Origin: Burkholderia sp. TSV86
GTDB lineage: Bacteria; Pseudomonadota; Gammaproteobacteria; Burkholderiales; Burkholderiaceae
Length of the DNA stretch: 64,000 nucleotides
Assembly (NCBI RefSeq): GCF_001522865.1
Contig: NZ_LOWB01000021.1
Coordinates: forward strand, 186,001 to 250,000
Reading direction: 5' to 3'
The notes under the pieces were generated by a model, which saw only the letters and a program-made list of their open reading frames with translations, was not told the origin of the DNA and did no database searches. Every line of letters begins with the position of its first letter. The stretch's first letter is position 1. Positions 22,500-32,132 of the stretch are shown here, in pieces. Made by a program: the position numbers and the translations under genes.

Positions 22500-23255
22500 T
22501 CAACACGCGCCAATCATCAGCGCATCGAGCTTGAACGAACCGTCCCGCTGCACGTCGTAGTACGCCCTCACTTCGTCGGGCGCGCCGGCCCACAGCGCGC
22601 GAATCGCGTCCGCACGCACCTGCGGCGTGCGCATGCGCGCAATCCAGCCCGCGAATTCGATCGGCAAGCGCCAACGCTCGCGCACCTCGGCCGCCAAGCC
22701 CGCTTCGTCGAACATGCGCAGCCATTCATCGGCACGGTAATTGCGCACGTGCGACGCGTCGCGCAGCACCTCGGCCGCCTGCAAGTGCGTGTCGATGAGC
22801 GGATCGTCGGCACCCGCGACGTCGATGAACAACACCCGGCCACCCGGCTTCAGCACGCGGCGCACTTGCGCGAGCGCGCGCCGCACGTCGCGCCAGTGAT
22901 GCGCGCTCATCCGGCTCACGACCCAGTCGAACGACGCATCGGCAAACGGCAAGCGTTCCGCCACACCCTGCTCGACGCGCACGCTGGACAAGCCGCGCTC
23001 GCGTGCGGCCGCCTCGACCGTGGCAAGCATCTGCGGCGCGAGATCGTATGCGATCACCTGCGCGGCGCCGCCGCGCGCCGCCGCGAAGCTCGCGTGCCCC
23101 GCGCCGCACCCGAGGTCCAGCACCTGCGCATTGGGCGTCGTGCCGATCTCGGCGGCGAGGGTATCGAGATCGGCGCCCGTCGCATGGACAGTGCTTGTCA
23201 AATAGGCAGCGGCCGTCGCGCCAAACGCGTCGGCGACCTTGTCGTGCTGTTTCAT
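22500..23255 (-). CDS. Class I SAM-dependent methyltransferase (UbiE-like)
   Basis: A 251-residue cytosolic methyltransferase. SAM-binding motif I VLDLGCGAGHASFAAA, motif II (DLAPQMLATVEAAARE) and post-motif LKPGGRVLFIDVAG are clear. SRMSAHHW is the usual core position. AAGGAG lies upstream of ATG 23255. The substrate is unknown. It is divergent from an XRE-type regulator across a 20-bp palindrome, so it is the likely regulated target of that protein. Confidence 0.8.
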   Translation of the reverse strand: MKQHDKVADAFGATAAAYLTSTVHATGADLDTLAAEIGTTPNAQVLDLGCGAGHASFAAARGGAAQVIAYDLAPQMLATVEAAARERGLSSVRVEQGVAERLPFADASFDWVVSRMSAHHWRDVRRALAQVRRVLKPGGRVLFIDVAGADDPLIDTHLQAAEVLRDASHVRNYRADEWLRMFDEAGLAAEVRERWRLPIEFAGWIARMRTPQVRADAIRALWAGAPDEVRAYYDVQRDGSFKLDALMIGAC

Positions 23256-23363
23256 CGGCTGGGCTCCTTGTCGTGAAGCAAATGGCGCATCCAAATCGGG
23301 AATTCGTGGAAAAACCGCCGCCGCAACCGCGACGGCGCGGCGGCGGCAGCTACCGCGAACCGC

Positions 23364-23369
23364 TACAAT
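23364..23369 (+). promoter_or_regulatory. Possible -10 element upstream of the XRE regulator
   Basis: TACAAT matches the sigma-70 -10 consensus in 5 of 6 bases. A transcript would start near 23376, immediately at the palindrome 23377-23396. The reverse strand of the same bases offers TATTGT 17 bases from a TTGTAC inside the palindrome, a possible promoter for the methyltransferase. Confidence 0.4.
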
Positions 23370-23376
23370 AGAGCCC

Positions 23377-23396
23377 GACTTGTACCGGTACAAGTC
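23377..23396. promoter_or_regulatory. Perfect 20-bp palindrome, probable operator
   Basis: GACTTGTACCGGTACAAGTC is its own reverse complement over all 20 bases. It lies between the divergent methyltransferase and regulator genes, overlapping both candidate promoters. Size and symmetry fit a dimeric repressor site, most simply for the adjacent regulator. Confidence 0.65.
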
Positions 23397-23475
23397 AATC
23401 AATTATCCTGGTATCGGGTCCACCAGCCAGCCCGCTGCTTCGAACCCGCGCTTTACCCGCCACACCCGACGCAAC

Positions 23476-24282
23476 ATGAGCCATCCCGCCTCCCCGCCCC
23501 TGCTCGACACCACGCCGGCCCGCGCGCTCGGCGATTTCATCCGCGCCCACCGCGAGCGGCTGTCGCCACAAGCCGCGGGCCTGCCGCCCGGCCCGCGGCG
23601 CAGAACGCCGGGGCTGCGTCGCGAGGAGGTCGCGCAACTCTGCGGCGTGAGCGCCACTTGGTACACGTGGATCGAGCAGGGGCGCGAGGTGTCGGCATCC
23701 GCCGATGCGCTCGCGCGCATCGCGGTCGCCCTGCAACTGTCGCGCGCCGAGCGCGCGTATCTGTTCGAGCTGGCCGCGCAGCGCGACCCGGCCGAACCCG
23801 AACTCGCGGCCACCGACGTGCCCGCGACGCTCGTGGCCACCGTGAAGCTGCTCGCGACGCCCGCATACGTGCTCGATCGCCAGTGGAACGCGCTCACGTG
23901 GAACGACGCCGCGAGCACGCTGTTCGCCGGCTGGCTCGACGGCGAACGCGACGAGCGCAACCTGCTGCGCTTCACGTTCACGTCGCCTGCCGCGCGCGCG
24001 CTGATCGTCGACTGGCAGGCGCGCTCGCGCCGGCTCGTCGCCGAGTTCCGCGCCGACACGATCCGCCATCTGAGCGACGCGCCCACCCGCGCGCTGATCG
24101 ACTCGCTCGTCGCCGCGAGCGACGCGTTCGCGCATTATTGGGCGTCGCAAGACGTGGTTGAACGGGAAGGCGGCGAGCGCGCGTTCGATCATCCACGCGA
24201 CGGCCGCGTCGTCTATCAGCAGATGACGCTCAAGCCCGCTCAGCGCGACGATCTGAAGCTGGTGGTGCTGGTGCGCGAGTAA
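23476..24282 (+). CDS. XRE-family regulator with MmyB-like ligand-binding domain
   Basis: A 268-residue transcription regulator. The N-terminal helix-turn-helix (about 20-95) has the characteristic TPGLRREEVAQLCGVSATWYTWIEQGREVSAS, and the C-terminal part is an MmyB/PAS-like domain (PAYVLDRQWNALTWNDAASTLFAGW). These proteins in actinobacteria and proteobacteria usually control a neighbouring dehydrogenase or methyltransferase in response to a small molecule, which fits the divergent methyltransferase here. ATG 23476 is chosen at the family N-terminus; the upstream in-frame sequence crosses the operator and is not protein-like. Confidence 0.85.
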   Translation: MSHPASPPLLDTTPARALGDFIRAHRERLSPQAAGLPPGPRRRTPGLRREEVAQLCGVSATWYTWIEQGREVSASADALARIAVALQLSRAERAYLFELAAQRDPAEPELAATDVPATLVATVKLLATPAYVLDRQWNALTWNDAASTLFAGWLDGERDERNLLRFTFTSPAARALIVDWQARSRRLVAEFRADTIRHLSDAPTRALIDSLVAASDAFAHYWASQDVVEREGGERAFDHPRDGRVVYQQMTLKPAQRDDLKLVVLVRE

Positions 24283-24469
24283 CGCGGCGCGCAACGGGCG
24301 CACGGCACGCACGCGCCGGCGCGCCGCCGGCCGCAATCCGGGCGGGCTCGTGCGAATCGTTTGCCGGCCCGCCGTGGCGCTTCGCCACGCGCAACGCGAC
24401 GCTGCGATCCGCGTCACGCACAACGCCACGGCGCTCCGCGCATGCGTCGGCAGGCAACGGCCCCCGGGC

Positions 24470-25456
24470 TCAGAACGCGATCGTCGCGGTAATCGTATCG
24501 CTGTAGCTGCCTGGCGCGGGCGTTGTCTGCGCGGGCACCTGCCCATAGATGGTCAACGTCTGCGCAACGCCGCTGCCTGTTCCGGTAGCCATCGACGTGC
24601 CGGCCGTGCCGTCGCCCCACGCCGCCGCATGGCCGGCATCCAGATAAAGCTGATAGCCGATCTGCGCGCCGCCGCCCGTGCGCTGCATCGCCCGCGCCGC
24701 CACGTTACCGCTCGCGCCGCCGTTCAACGCGATCCGGAACGCGTCGCCGTTCGTGCATTGCACCGTGAGCGTGCCCGTGGCCGTCAACGCGCCGCTAATC
24801 ACGCCAGTCGCGCCGAACGCGACATTGGTCGCATTGATGAAGCAATCATTGACGACCGTGGCCGTCGCCGTGAACGCAAACGTGCCGGCCGATGTCTGCG
24901 ATGCGCACGGCGTCGGCGCGAGCGTATAGAAGCTGTAGCTGAGCGAAGTCTGATTGCCGGCGAAGCTCTGCGCATACACGGTGTTCGCATTGCCTACCGT
25001 CGGCACGGTGGGCTGGTTCGCGGCGATCTGGCCATAGACCGTGACGGTCGCGTTCGCCGTCGTGCCGAGCAATGGCTTCACCAGCGTCGCGGAAATCGGC
25101 GTCGTGCCGGCGGAAACCGCTCCCCAGCTCTGCGTGTGGCCGGCATCCTGATACAGGTCGTACAGCATCGGGTTCGCGCCGTTCGTCAAATAGCGCGGCG
25201 TCGCGCCGCCGAGATTCAGGCAGACGAGCACGCTCGGCGTCAGCGTGATGGCCGACCACGTGCAGGTGATGGTCATCGTCGCGCTCGTCGGCACCGCCGT
25301 CAGCGCAATCGGATTCACCAGGCCGAAGTCCGGCGCGGGCGCGCTCACCGAACACGTCTCGGCGCGCGCGGCGACCCAGGGCCCCGCAAGCAGCAGCGCC
25401 GCGCATACCGCGAGCACGCATCGCCCGATGCGCCGCCATCTGATTTCGAATGTCAT
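24470..25456 (-). CDS. Two-domain SCPU (spore coat U) protein, likely pilus tip subunit
   Basis: A 328-residue secreted protein. A signal peptide (ending near AARA-ETC) is followed by two SCPU/Csu-type domains: residues 34-180 (YDLYQDAGHTQSWG, VTVYGQI) and 185-328 (YQLYLDAGHAAAWGDG, LTIYGQVPAQTTPAPGSYSDTITATIAF). Cysteine pairs are present in each. In Csu-type pili the two-domain subunit CsuE is the adhesive tip. It is unusual that it is divergent from, not downstream of, the usher. The tip role is an inference from domain count. Confidence 0.75.
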   Translation of the reverse strand: MTFEIRWRRIGRCVLAVCAALLLAGPWVAARAETCSVSAPAPDFGLVNPIALTAVPTSATMTITCTWSAITLTPSVLVCLNLGGATPRYLTNGANPMLYDLYQDAGHTQSWGAVSAGTTPISATLVKPLLGTTANATVTVYGQIAANQPTVPTVGNANTVYAQSFAGNQTSLSYSFYTLAPTPCASQTSAGTFAFTATATVVNDCFINATNVAFGATGVISGALTATGTLTVQCTNGDAFRIALNGGASGNVAARAMQRTGGGAQIGYQLYLDAGHAAAWGDGTAGTSMATGTGSGVAQTLTIYGQVPAQTTPAPGSYSDTITATIAF

Positions 25457-25926
25457 ATTCGGTTTTGAAATCCTGATTGATTTCGCACGCGCACTTGCTC
25501 GCACGCGCCGGCGCCGGAAAAGCCAATGACTTATTGAAATTGAAACGCATCATGCTGCTTTTTATTCGATGCGCCCAATAAACGCAACTCGATGGCCCAC
25601 GGCCGCGATTCCGCCTTCGCCCAATCCGGCCGCGACGCATCATTGCATTCACCGGCGCCGCATTGGCCCACCGGCATGTGAATTACACATGATCAAGCAA
25701 CAAAGAATAGAGCCATTACTCTGATCAGGATTAACACTTAGGTTTATTTCCCCAGTGCATTCAGATATTTTCCCTTTGTTTCGCGCTGATTTATCGAGTA
25801 ACTTTATTATCAAAAGCTAACGGACCCGGTCACCGTAAGCTCATCGGAAGCTGAGCCTCGGCAACTGTTCGGTATCCTGATCGTGCGGTCGCATAAAAAG
25901 CCCTCTACTACGGGAGTCACAACGCC
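25457..25926. other. AT-rich divergent regulatory region of the pilus locus
   Basis: About 470 bases. Bases 25680-25820 are strikingly AT-rich for this genome. The last 100 bases before the pilin ATG contain several short complementary segments (for example GCTCA with TGAGC at about 25839-25856) and may be a structured leader. No known riboswitch consensus was matched. No gene seen. Confidence 0.4.
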
Positions 25927-26460
25927 ATGCGCTTTCGCCTACGCATTCCGACGTCTGTTGCCGCCGCCCTGCTGCTCGCTGCCGCGCCGTCGTTCCGGCC
26001 CGCAGCGGCGGCCGTCTATTCGAACGGCACCGCCACGGCAACGTTCACCGTGTCGCTGACGATCCAGGCAAACTGCACGATTTCCGCGAACCCGCTGTCG
26101 TTCGGCACGAACGGCATACTCGCGTCCGCCGTCAACCAAACGACGACGCTGTCCGTCACGTGCTCGAATACGACGCCTTACAACGTCGGGCTCGACGCGG
26201 GCAACGTGAGCGGCTCGACCGTCGCCACCCGGCTGCTCGCCGGCACCTCGACCGGCAATACCGGCACGCTCGTCGACTTCCAGCTGTATCAGGACGCCGG
26301 CCACACGACAATCTGGGGCAACACCCAAGGCACCAACACGGTGGGCGGCACCGGCACCGGCTCGGCGCAGGCGCTGACCGTCTACGGCCAGGTGCCGCCG
26401 CAGGCAACGCCCAAGCCCGATCTCTATCAAACCACCGTTACCGCGACCGTCTATTTCTAA
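25927..26460 (+). CDS. SCPU-domain pilin, CsuA/B-like major subunit
   Basis: A 177-residue secreted pilin subunit. The signal peptide ends near PAAAA, followed by a single SCPU domain: ANCTISANPLSFGTNG, a second cysteine in SVTCSNTTPYNVGLDAG, VDFQLYQDAGHTTIWG, LTVYGQVPPQATPKPDLYQTTVTATVYF. The ending beta-strand and aromatic C-terminus are typical of archaic chaperone-usher pilins. GGGAG precedes the ATG. It is directly followed (6 bases) by its chaperone and then the usher. Confidence 0.85.
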   Translation: MRFRLRIPTSVAAALLLAAAPSFRPAAAAVYSNGTATATFTVSLTIQANCTISANPLSFGTNGILASAVNQTTTLSVTCSNTTPYNVGLDAGNVSGSTVATRLLAGTSTGNTGTLVDFQLYQDAGHTTIWGNTQGTNTVGGTGTGSAQALTVYGQVPPQATPKPDLYQTTVTATVYF

Positions 26461-26466
26461 GCGGCC

Positions 26467-27210
26467 GTGACGACGATCCTCCGCCGACGCGTCGGCGCTC
26501 CTCTCGTCGCGCTCGTTGCCGTTGCCGCGCTGGCCGCTGCCGCGTGCGCCCGCGCCGCGACGCTGCAGATCTCGCCCGTCACCGTCGAGCTGAGCGCCGA
26601 CACCCCGGCCGCCGGCATCACGCTGCGCAATCCCGGCGCACGGCCGATCTATGGGCAAGTGCGCACCTACCAGTGGAGCCAGGACCAGGGCGACGACGTG
26701 CTCACGCCCGCCCCCGGGCTCGCCGCGAGCCCGCCGCTCGTGCAGATCGGCGCGCACGGCGAGCAACTGGTGCGGCTCGTGCGGCTCGCGCGCGACAAGC
26801 CGCAGCGCGAAGAGAGCTATCGCGTGTTGATCGACGAATTGCCCACGCCCGATGCGCCCGTGGTCAACGGCATCGCGATCCGGTTGCGCTATTCGATTCC
26901 GGTATTCGCCGAGCCCGACGCCGCGCTCGCGCCGCCCAAGCTGACTTGGCACCTCATGCGCGGACCAGCCGGCTGGCTGCTGCGCGTGACCAACGACGGC
27001 GGGCGCCACGCGCAAATCGCAGCCGTGCAGCTCGTCGACGACGCGGGCCAGACCCACGACGTCGCGCCCGGCCTCCTCGGCTACGCGCTCGCGGGCAGCA
27101 TGCGGCAATGGCCGTTGAGCGTCGACACGGCGCAGGCCGCGCCGCGCATTCGCCAGGTGCGGGCCACGGTCAACACGCAACCGACGCAGGCCGACGTGGA
27201 CCCGCGCTGA
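26467..27210 (+). CDS. Periplasmic pilus chaperone, CsuC/PapD-like
   Basis: A 247-residue periplasmic chaperone with a cleavable signal peptide (VAALAAAACARA). The first immunoglobulin-like domain has the family motif ATLQISPVTVELS...GITLRNPGARPIYGQVRTYQW and the QEESYRVLIDELP segment (here REESYRVLIDELP), with the usual basic residue of the subunit-binding cleft. The start is GTG at 26467, 6 bases after the pilin stop. It caps pilin subunits and delivers them to the usher. The stop TGA is immediately followed by the possible TTG start of the usher. Confidence 0.88.
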   Translation: MTTILRRRVGAPLVALVAVAALAAAACARAATLQISPVTVELSADTPAAGITLRNPGARPIYGQVRTYQWSQDQGDDVLTPAPGLAASPPLVQIGAHGEQLVRLVRLARDKPQREESYRVLIDELPTPDAPVVNGIAIRLRYSIPVFAEPDAALAPPKLTWHLMRGPAGWLLRVTNDGGRHAQIAAVQLVDDAGQTHDVAPGLLGYALAGSMRQWPLSVDTAQAAPRIRQVRATVNTQPTQADVDPR

Positions 27211-29745
27211 TTGACGCCGGCCCGGCCACGCGCACTCACCCGCCGCCCGAACGTGCCGACTGACCGCCCCGCGCACCGCTCGACGCAATCCGCACGGCAT
27301 CGACGGCTCATCGAATTGGTGATCGCGCTCTGCACCATGGCGCCGGACCATGCGGCACGCGCGCAGAGCCGCAACGCGCCGCCGCAAGCGCGCGCACCGG
27401 ACACAGCCGCCACGCGCGCCGCCTATGCGTATGCGTCGGGCGAATGGACGCCGCCAGCCGCGGCCGATACGCGACCCCGCGCGCAGCCGGACGCCCCGGC
27501 GCTCCCCCGTCGCACCGACGCCCCCGCTCCATCGCCGGCGAACGACCTGTATCTCGACGTATCGCTGAACGGCGAGCCGACGCATCTGATCGTCCATTTC
27601 GCGATCGTCGACGGCCGCGCCTTCGCGAGCGAGGACGACCTGAACGACCTCGGCATCGCAACGTCGCGCTTGCGGCAGCCGGCGAACGCACTCGTCGCAC
27701 TCGATGCGCTGGACGGCCTGCGCTACCGCTACGACGCCACCCGGCAGACGATGGCGCTCGTCGTCCCCGATGCGCTGCGCATCCCGCACACGCTCGACAC
27801 GCGCGCGCTCGCGCCAAGCGCGCCCGCGAGCGCCGGCCGAGGCGCCGTGCTGAACTACGATCTCTACACGCAGACGGCGGGCGGCGCGAGCGCCGCGCTC
27901 TGGCATGAGGCGCGCTACTTCGATCCCGCGGGCGTGTTCAGCAGCACGGGCGTCGCCGCGTTCCAGCACGCCGGGCAGCGCTATACACGCTACGACACGT
28001 CGTGGAGCCGGTCCGATCCGGCTTCGCTGAGCACGATGCAAATCGGCGACACGATCTAGTCGTCGCTCGCATGGACGCGCTCGCTGCGCATCGGCGGCTG
28101 GCAATGGCGCAGCAATTTCGCGCTGCGCCCGGATCTCGTGACGTTTCCGGTACCGGCCCTCGCGGGCACGGCCGTCGTGCCCTCGAGCGTCGATCTGTAT
28201 GTGAACGGCGTGCGTCAATTCAGCGGCGACGTGCCGAGCGGCCCGTTCGTCATCAACAGCGTGCCCGGCGTCACCGGCGCGGGCAACGCGACCGTCATCA
28301 CGCACGACTCGCTCGGGCGCACCATCGCGACGTCGCTGCCGCTTTACATCGATACGCGGCTGCTCGCTGCCGGCCTCGCCAGCTATTCGGTCGAGGCCGG
28401 CTTCCTGCGGCGCGCATGGGGGCTGCGCTCGTTCGACTACGCGAGCCGCCCGGCCGCGAGCGCCACCCTGCGCTACGGCGTGAACGACCGCCTGACGCTC
28501 GAAGCGTACATGCAAGCGACGCCCGGACTTTACAGCGCAGGCGCGGGCGTGCTCACGCGTGTGGGCGGCGCGGGTGTCGCGAGCGCGTCGCTCGCGCAGA
28601 GCACCGGGCGGCTCGCCGGCACACAGGTCGGCCTCGGCTATCAGCTCATCCAGCCGCGCTGGTCGATCGACGCCGCGACGCTGCGCGCGTTCGCGCACTA
28701 CGGCGACCTCGCGGCGCGCGACGGCGCGCCGGTGCCGAGCGCGACCGATCGCGTCACGCTGTCGCTGCCGCTCGCGCATGCGCAGACTTTCGCGCTCAGC
28801 TACGTCGGCTTCAAGTATCCCGGCGCGCGGGCCTCGCGTATCGGCTCCGTAGCCTATTCGGCGAGCATCGGCGGCCTCTCGTCGATCAGCGTCAGCGCGT
28901 TTCGCGATTTCCGTCAGCACGACTCGAACGGCGTGTTCGTCAGCCTGAACGTGTCGCTCGGCAATCGCACATCGCTCAATGCGAACATGGGCCGGCAGAA
29001 CGGCAAGGCCGCCTACAGCCTGAGCGCGACGCGCGCGCCCGACTATGGCGGCGGCTTCGGCTGGGCCGCGCAGGCAGGCGACGCGGGCGGCGCGCGCTAC
29101 GCGCAAGCCCAGGCGCAGTACCTCGGCCGTGCCGGCGAAGTGACGGCGCTCGCGCAAACCGTCGCGGGCCAGCAAAATGCCGCGCTCGACGTAACGGGCG
29201 CGATCGTGCTGATGGACGGCAACGCACTTCTGTCGCGCCGCATCGACGACGGCTTCGCGCTCGTTTCGACCGACGCGTCAGCGGGCGTGCCGGTGCTGCA
29301 CGAGAATCGCGTGATCGGCACGACGGACCGCAACGGCCATTTGCTGATTCCGGATCTGAACGCGTACCAGAACAACCGGATCGGCATCGATGCGCTCAAG
29401 CTGCCGCTCGATGCGCACGTATCCGCGACGACGCAAACCATCGTGCCGCAATCGCGCTCCGGCGTGCTCGCGCGTTTCGCGATCGCGCGCGAGCAGTCGG
29501 CGTCGATCGCGCTGCGCGATGCGGCCGGCGCGCCGCTGCCGCCGGGGCTCGCGGTCACACACCGGGAAAGCGCAACGCGCACGATCGTCGGCTATGACGG
29601 GCTCACGTTCGTCAGCGCTCTTGCGCCCGTCAATCATCTGGACATCGAGGCGGGCGGCAAGCGTTGCACGGTCTCGTTCGATTACACGCGCCCCGCCGAC
29701 GGCGCGCCGCCGACGATCGGGCCGCTCACCTGTGAGCTGAAGTAG
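27211..29745 (+). pseudogene. Outer-membrane usher, CsuD-like, interrupted by in-frame TAG
   Basis: The usher barrel that would export and assemble the pilus. The frame runs from 27211 (TTG; GTG 27253 is an alternative) to 29745, about 844 codons, with a single in-frame TAG at 28057-28059. Upstream of it are the N-terminal domain (LYLDVSLNGEPTHLIVHF...LRYRYDATRQTMALVVP) and start of the barrel (YDTSWSRSDPASLSTMQIGDTI). Downstream in the same frame it resumes SSLAWTRSLRIGGWQW..., plug domain (STVDLYVN-like, SVDLYVNGVRQFSG) and C-terminal domains. The context suggests TCG (Ser) mutated to TAG. Without suppression the 282-residue product cannot form a pore. Confidence 0.85.
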
Positions 29746-30032
29746 CGGCGCGGCCGCGCGCGCAGCCAAGCGCGCGATCCGTACCGGCCGCATGCGCGCC
29801 GCGCGCTCATGCCCCGGTCAGGCCGCGACGCGCATGCCGTGTGCAACGCGCACGCCATACACGCCACACGTGCTGCCCCCCTCGCGCACCGCGCCGCCGC
29901 GAGCGGCCACTGCGCCGCCAGGCCGCCGCCCGCGGCCGCTGCGCCGCCGCGCGAATGCTAGAATGGTCTATCGTTTTGTCTATCCAATCCCTGCGGCACG
30001 CGCCGTCTCATTCCGCTCTCTCACGATTCGCC

Positions 30033-31460
30033 ATGACGTCCCAACTGCACAAAAAGGGCGAGGCCTGGTCGGCCCGCTTCTCGGAACCGATGTCCGAGCT
30101 CGTCAAGCGCTACACGTCGTCGGTGTTTTTCGACAAGCGTCTCGCGCTCGTCGATATCGCCGGCTCGCTCGCGCACGCCGGCATGCTCGCCGCGCAGAAG
30201 ATCATCAGCACCGACGATCTCGCCGCGATCGAACGCGGCATGGCGCAGATCCGCGACGAAATCGAGCGCGGCGAATTCGAATGGCAGCTCGACCTCGAGG
30301 ACGTCCATCTGAACATCGAGGCGCGCTTGACCGCGCTGATCGGCGACGCCGGCAAGCGGCTGCATACCGGCCGCTCGCGCAACGACCAGGTCGCAACCGA
30401 CATCCGCCTGTGGCTGCGCGGCGAGATCGACCGGATCGGCGCATTGCTGACCGATCTGCGCCGCGCGCTGATCGATCTCGCCGAGCAGCACGCGGACACG
30501 ATCCTGCCAGGCTTCACACACCTGCAGGTCGCGCAGCCCGTCACGTTCGGCCATCACCTGCTCGCGTATGTCGAGATGTTCTCGCGCGACGCCGAACGCA
30601 TGCACGACTGCCGCGCGCGCGTGAACCGCCTGCCGCTCGGCGCGGCCGCGCTCGCGGGCACCAGCTATCCGATCGACCGCCACGCGGTCGCAAAAGCGCT
30701 CAGCTTCGACGGCATTTGCGCGAACTCGCTCGACGCCGTGTCCGACCGCGATTTCGCGATCGAATTCACGGCCGCGGCCGCACTCGTGATGACACATGTG
30801 TCGCGCTTTTCGGAAGAACTCGTGCTATGGATGAGCCCGCGCGTGGGCTTCATCGATCTCGCCGACCGCTTCTGCACCGGCAGCTCGATCATGCCGCAGA
30901 AGAAGAACCCGGACGTCGCCGAACTCGCGCGCGGCAAAACCGGCCGCGTGAACGGCCATCTGGTCGCGCTGCTCACGCTGATGAAGGGCCAGCCGCTCAC
31001 GTACAACAAGGACAATCAGGAAGACAAGGCGCCGCTGTTCGACACGGTCGACACCATCGCGGACACGCTGCGGATCTTCGCGGAGATGGTGCCCGGCATC
31101 AAAGTGAAGCCGGACGCGATGCGCGCGGCCGCGCTGCAAGGCTTCGCGACCGCAACCGATCTGGCCGACTACCTCGTCAAGCGCGGGCTGCCGTTCCGCG
31201 ACGCGCACGAGGCGGTCGCGCACGCGGTAAAGGTGTGCGAAGCGCGCGGTTGCGACCTCGCCGATCTGTCGCTCGACGAGATGAAGCGCGAGTTGCCGAA
31301 CGTCGCGCATCTGATCGGCGACGACGTATTCGGCTATCTGACGCTCGAAGGCTCGGTCGCGAGCCGCAACCATCCGGGCGGCACCGCGCCGGATCAGGTG
31401 CGCACGGCGGCGAAGGCGGCGCGCGCGGCGCTCGGCGCGACCGGCGCAGTCGGCAAGTAG
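30033..31460 (+). CDS. argH: Argininosuccinate lyase
   Basis: A 475-residue cytosolic enzyme, last step of arginine synthesis, splitting argininosuccinate to arginine and fumarate. The fumarase/ASL superfamily signature [27 protein letters not shown], and [17 protein letters not shown] with the catalytic histidine are intact. ATG at 30033 matches the family N-terminus ([19 protein letters not shown]). A TAGAAT at 29959-29964 may be its -10 element. It appears monocistronic. Confidence 0.95.
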   Translation: MTSQLHKKGEAWSARFSEPMSELVKRYTSSVFFDKRLALVDIAGSLAHAGMLAAQKIISTDDLAAIERGMAQIRDEIERGEFEWQLDLEDVHLNIEARLTALIGDAGKRLHTGRSRNDQVATDIRLWLRGEIDRIGALLTDLRRALIDLAEQHADTILPGFTHLQVAQPVTFGHHLLAYVEMFSRDAERMHDCRARVNRLPLGAAALAGTSYPIDRHAVAKALSFDGICANSLDAVSDRDFAIEFTAAAALVMTHVSRFSEELVLWMSPRVGFIDLADRFCTGSSIMPQKKNPDVAELARGKTGRVNGHLVALLTLMKGQPLTYNKDNQEDKAPLFDTVDTIADTLRIFAEMVPGIKVKPDAMRAAALQGFATATDLADYLVKRGLPFRDAHEAVAHAVKVCEARGCDLADLSLDEMKRELPNVAHLIGDDVFGYLTLEGSVASRNHPGGTAPDQVRTAAKAARAALGATGAVGK

Positions 31461-31727
31461 CCGGCACGGCCGCCGTCGCGGAGCCCCCCGCCTTTGTCGT
31501 TTATTGGTGCGCTTATTTTGTCTCTAATGCCGCCGGCCGACGCCGCGCTCACCGCATCGCGCAACGAACGCGCATCGCCGCGGAACCTCCGGCGTGCGTC
31601 GCCAAGATCATCTTGCCCGCCCCCGGCCGCGCCGACATAATTGACGCCGCCTCATCCACCAGCACAGAGACGCCATTCGCATCGAGCGTCCGGCATCCAA
31701 CCACATCAAAGACCAGACGGGGCGCCA

Positions 31728-32132
31728 TTGGCCAAACCACAACCCACGCCGCAGGAACTCGCTTGCGCGTTCATCAGCCTGCTTCTGATTCTCATCCTCT
31801 TCCCACTGGCCGAAACGATCCGCATTCACGCACCGGTCTGGGTCTACCGGGCTGTCGCGGGATTCCTGCTCGGCACCGTCGGCGCGTTCTCGTGGGCAAC
31901 GTTGCAAAGCCTCTACGTCAAGGTCAAGCAAGGCGGGCTCGCGGCGATCGAAGACAATCCATGGCTGCGGATATTCTCGATCGTGCTTTACGTGATCATC
32001 GCGTTGCTGGGCGCCATCACCTGGGTTGCCGCGTGGGAGGGCACGACCGGCGTGGCCTACGGCGCCGGCGTATTCATCGGCGCCGGATTGATGGAGCTCG
32101 GCGCCGGCGAGATCATCAAGAAAGGGCTTTAA
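31728..32132 (+). CDS. Small membrane protein of unknown function (134 aa)
   Basis: A predicted inner-membrane protein with about four hydrophobic segments (LACAFISLLLILILFPLAETI, VYRAVAGFLLGTVGAFSWATL, IFSIVLYVIIALLGAITWVAAW, VAYGAGVFIGAGLMELGAG). The likely start is TTG 31728 with GGGG close upstream; earlier in-frame codons read as non-membrane, arginine/histidine-rich sequence. Family not recognised. Its stop overlaps the stop of the convergent DUF1311 gene by two bases. Confidence 0.65.
   Translation: MAKPQPTPQELACAFISLLLILILFPLAETIRIHAPVWVYRAVAGFLLGTVGAFSWATLQSLYVKVKQGGLAAIEDNPWLRIFSIVLYVIIALLGAITWVAAWEGTTGVAYGAGVFIGAGLMELGAGEIIKKGL

Noticed and set aside
25939..29175. A very long open frame (over 1000 codons) on the minus strand opposite the pilus operon
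   Set aside because: It is the shadow of GC-rich coding on the plus strand: arginine/alanine/histidine-rich, no domain, no ribosome site, and it covers three well-supported genes.
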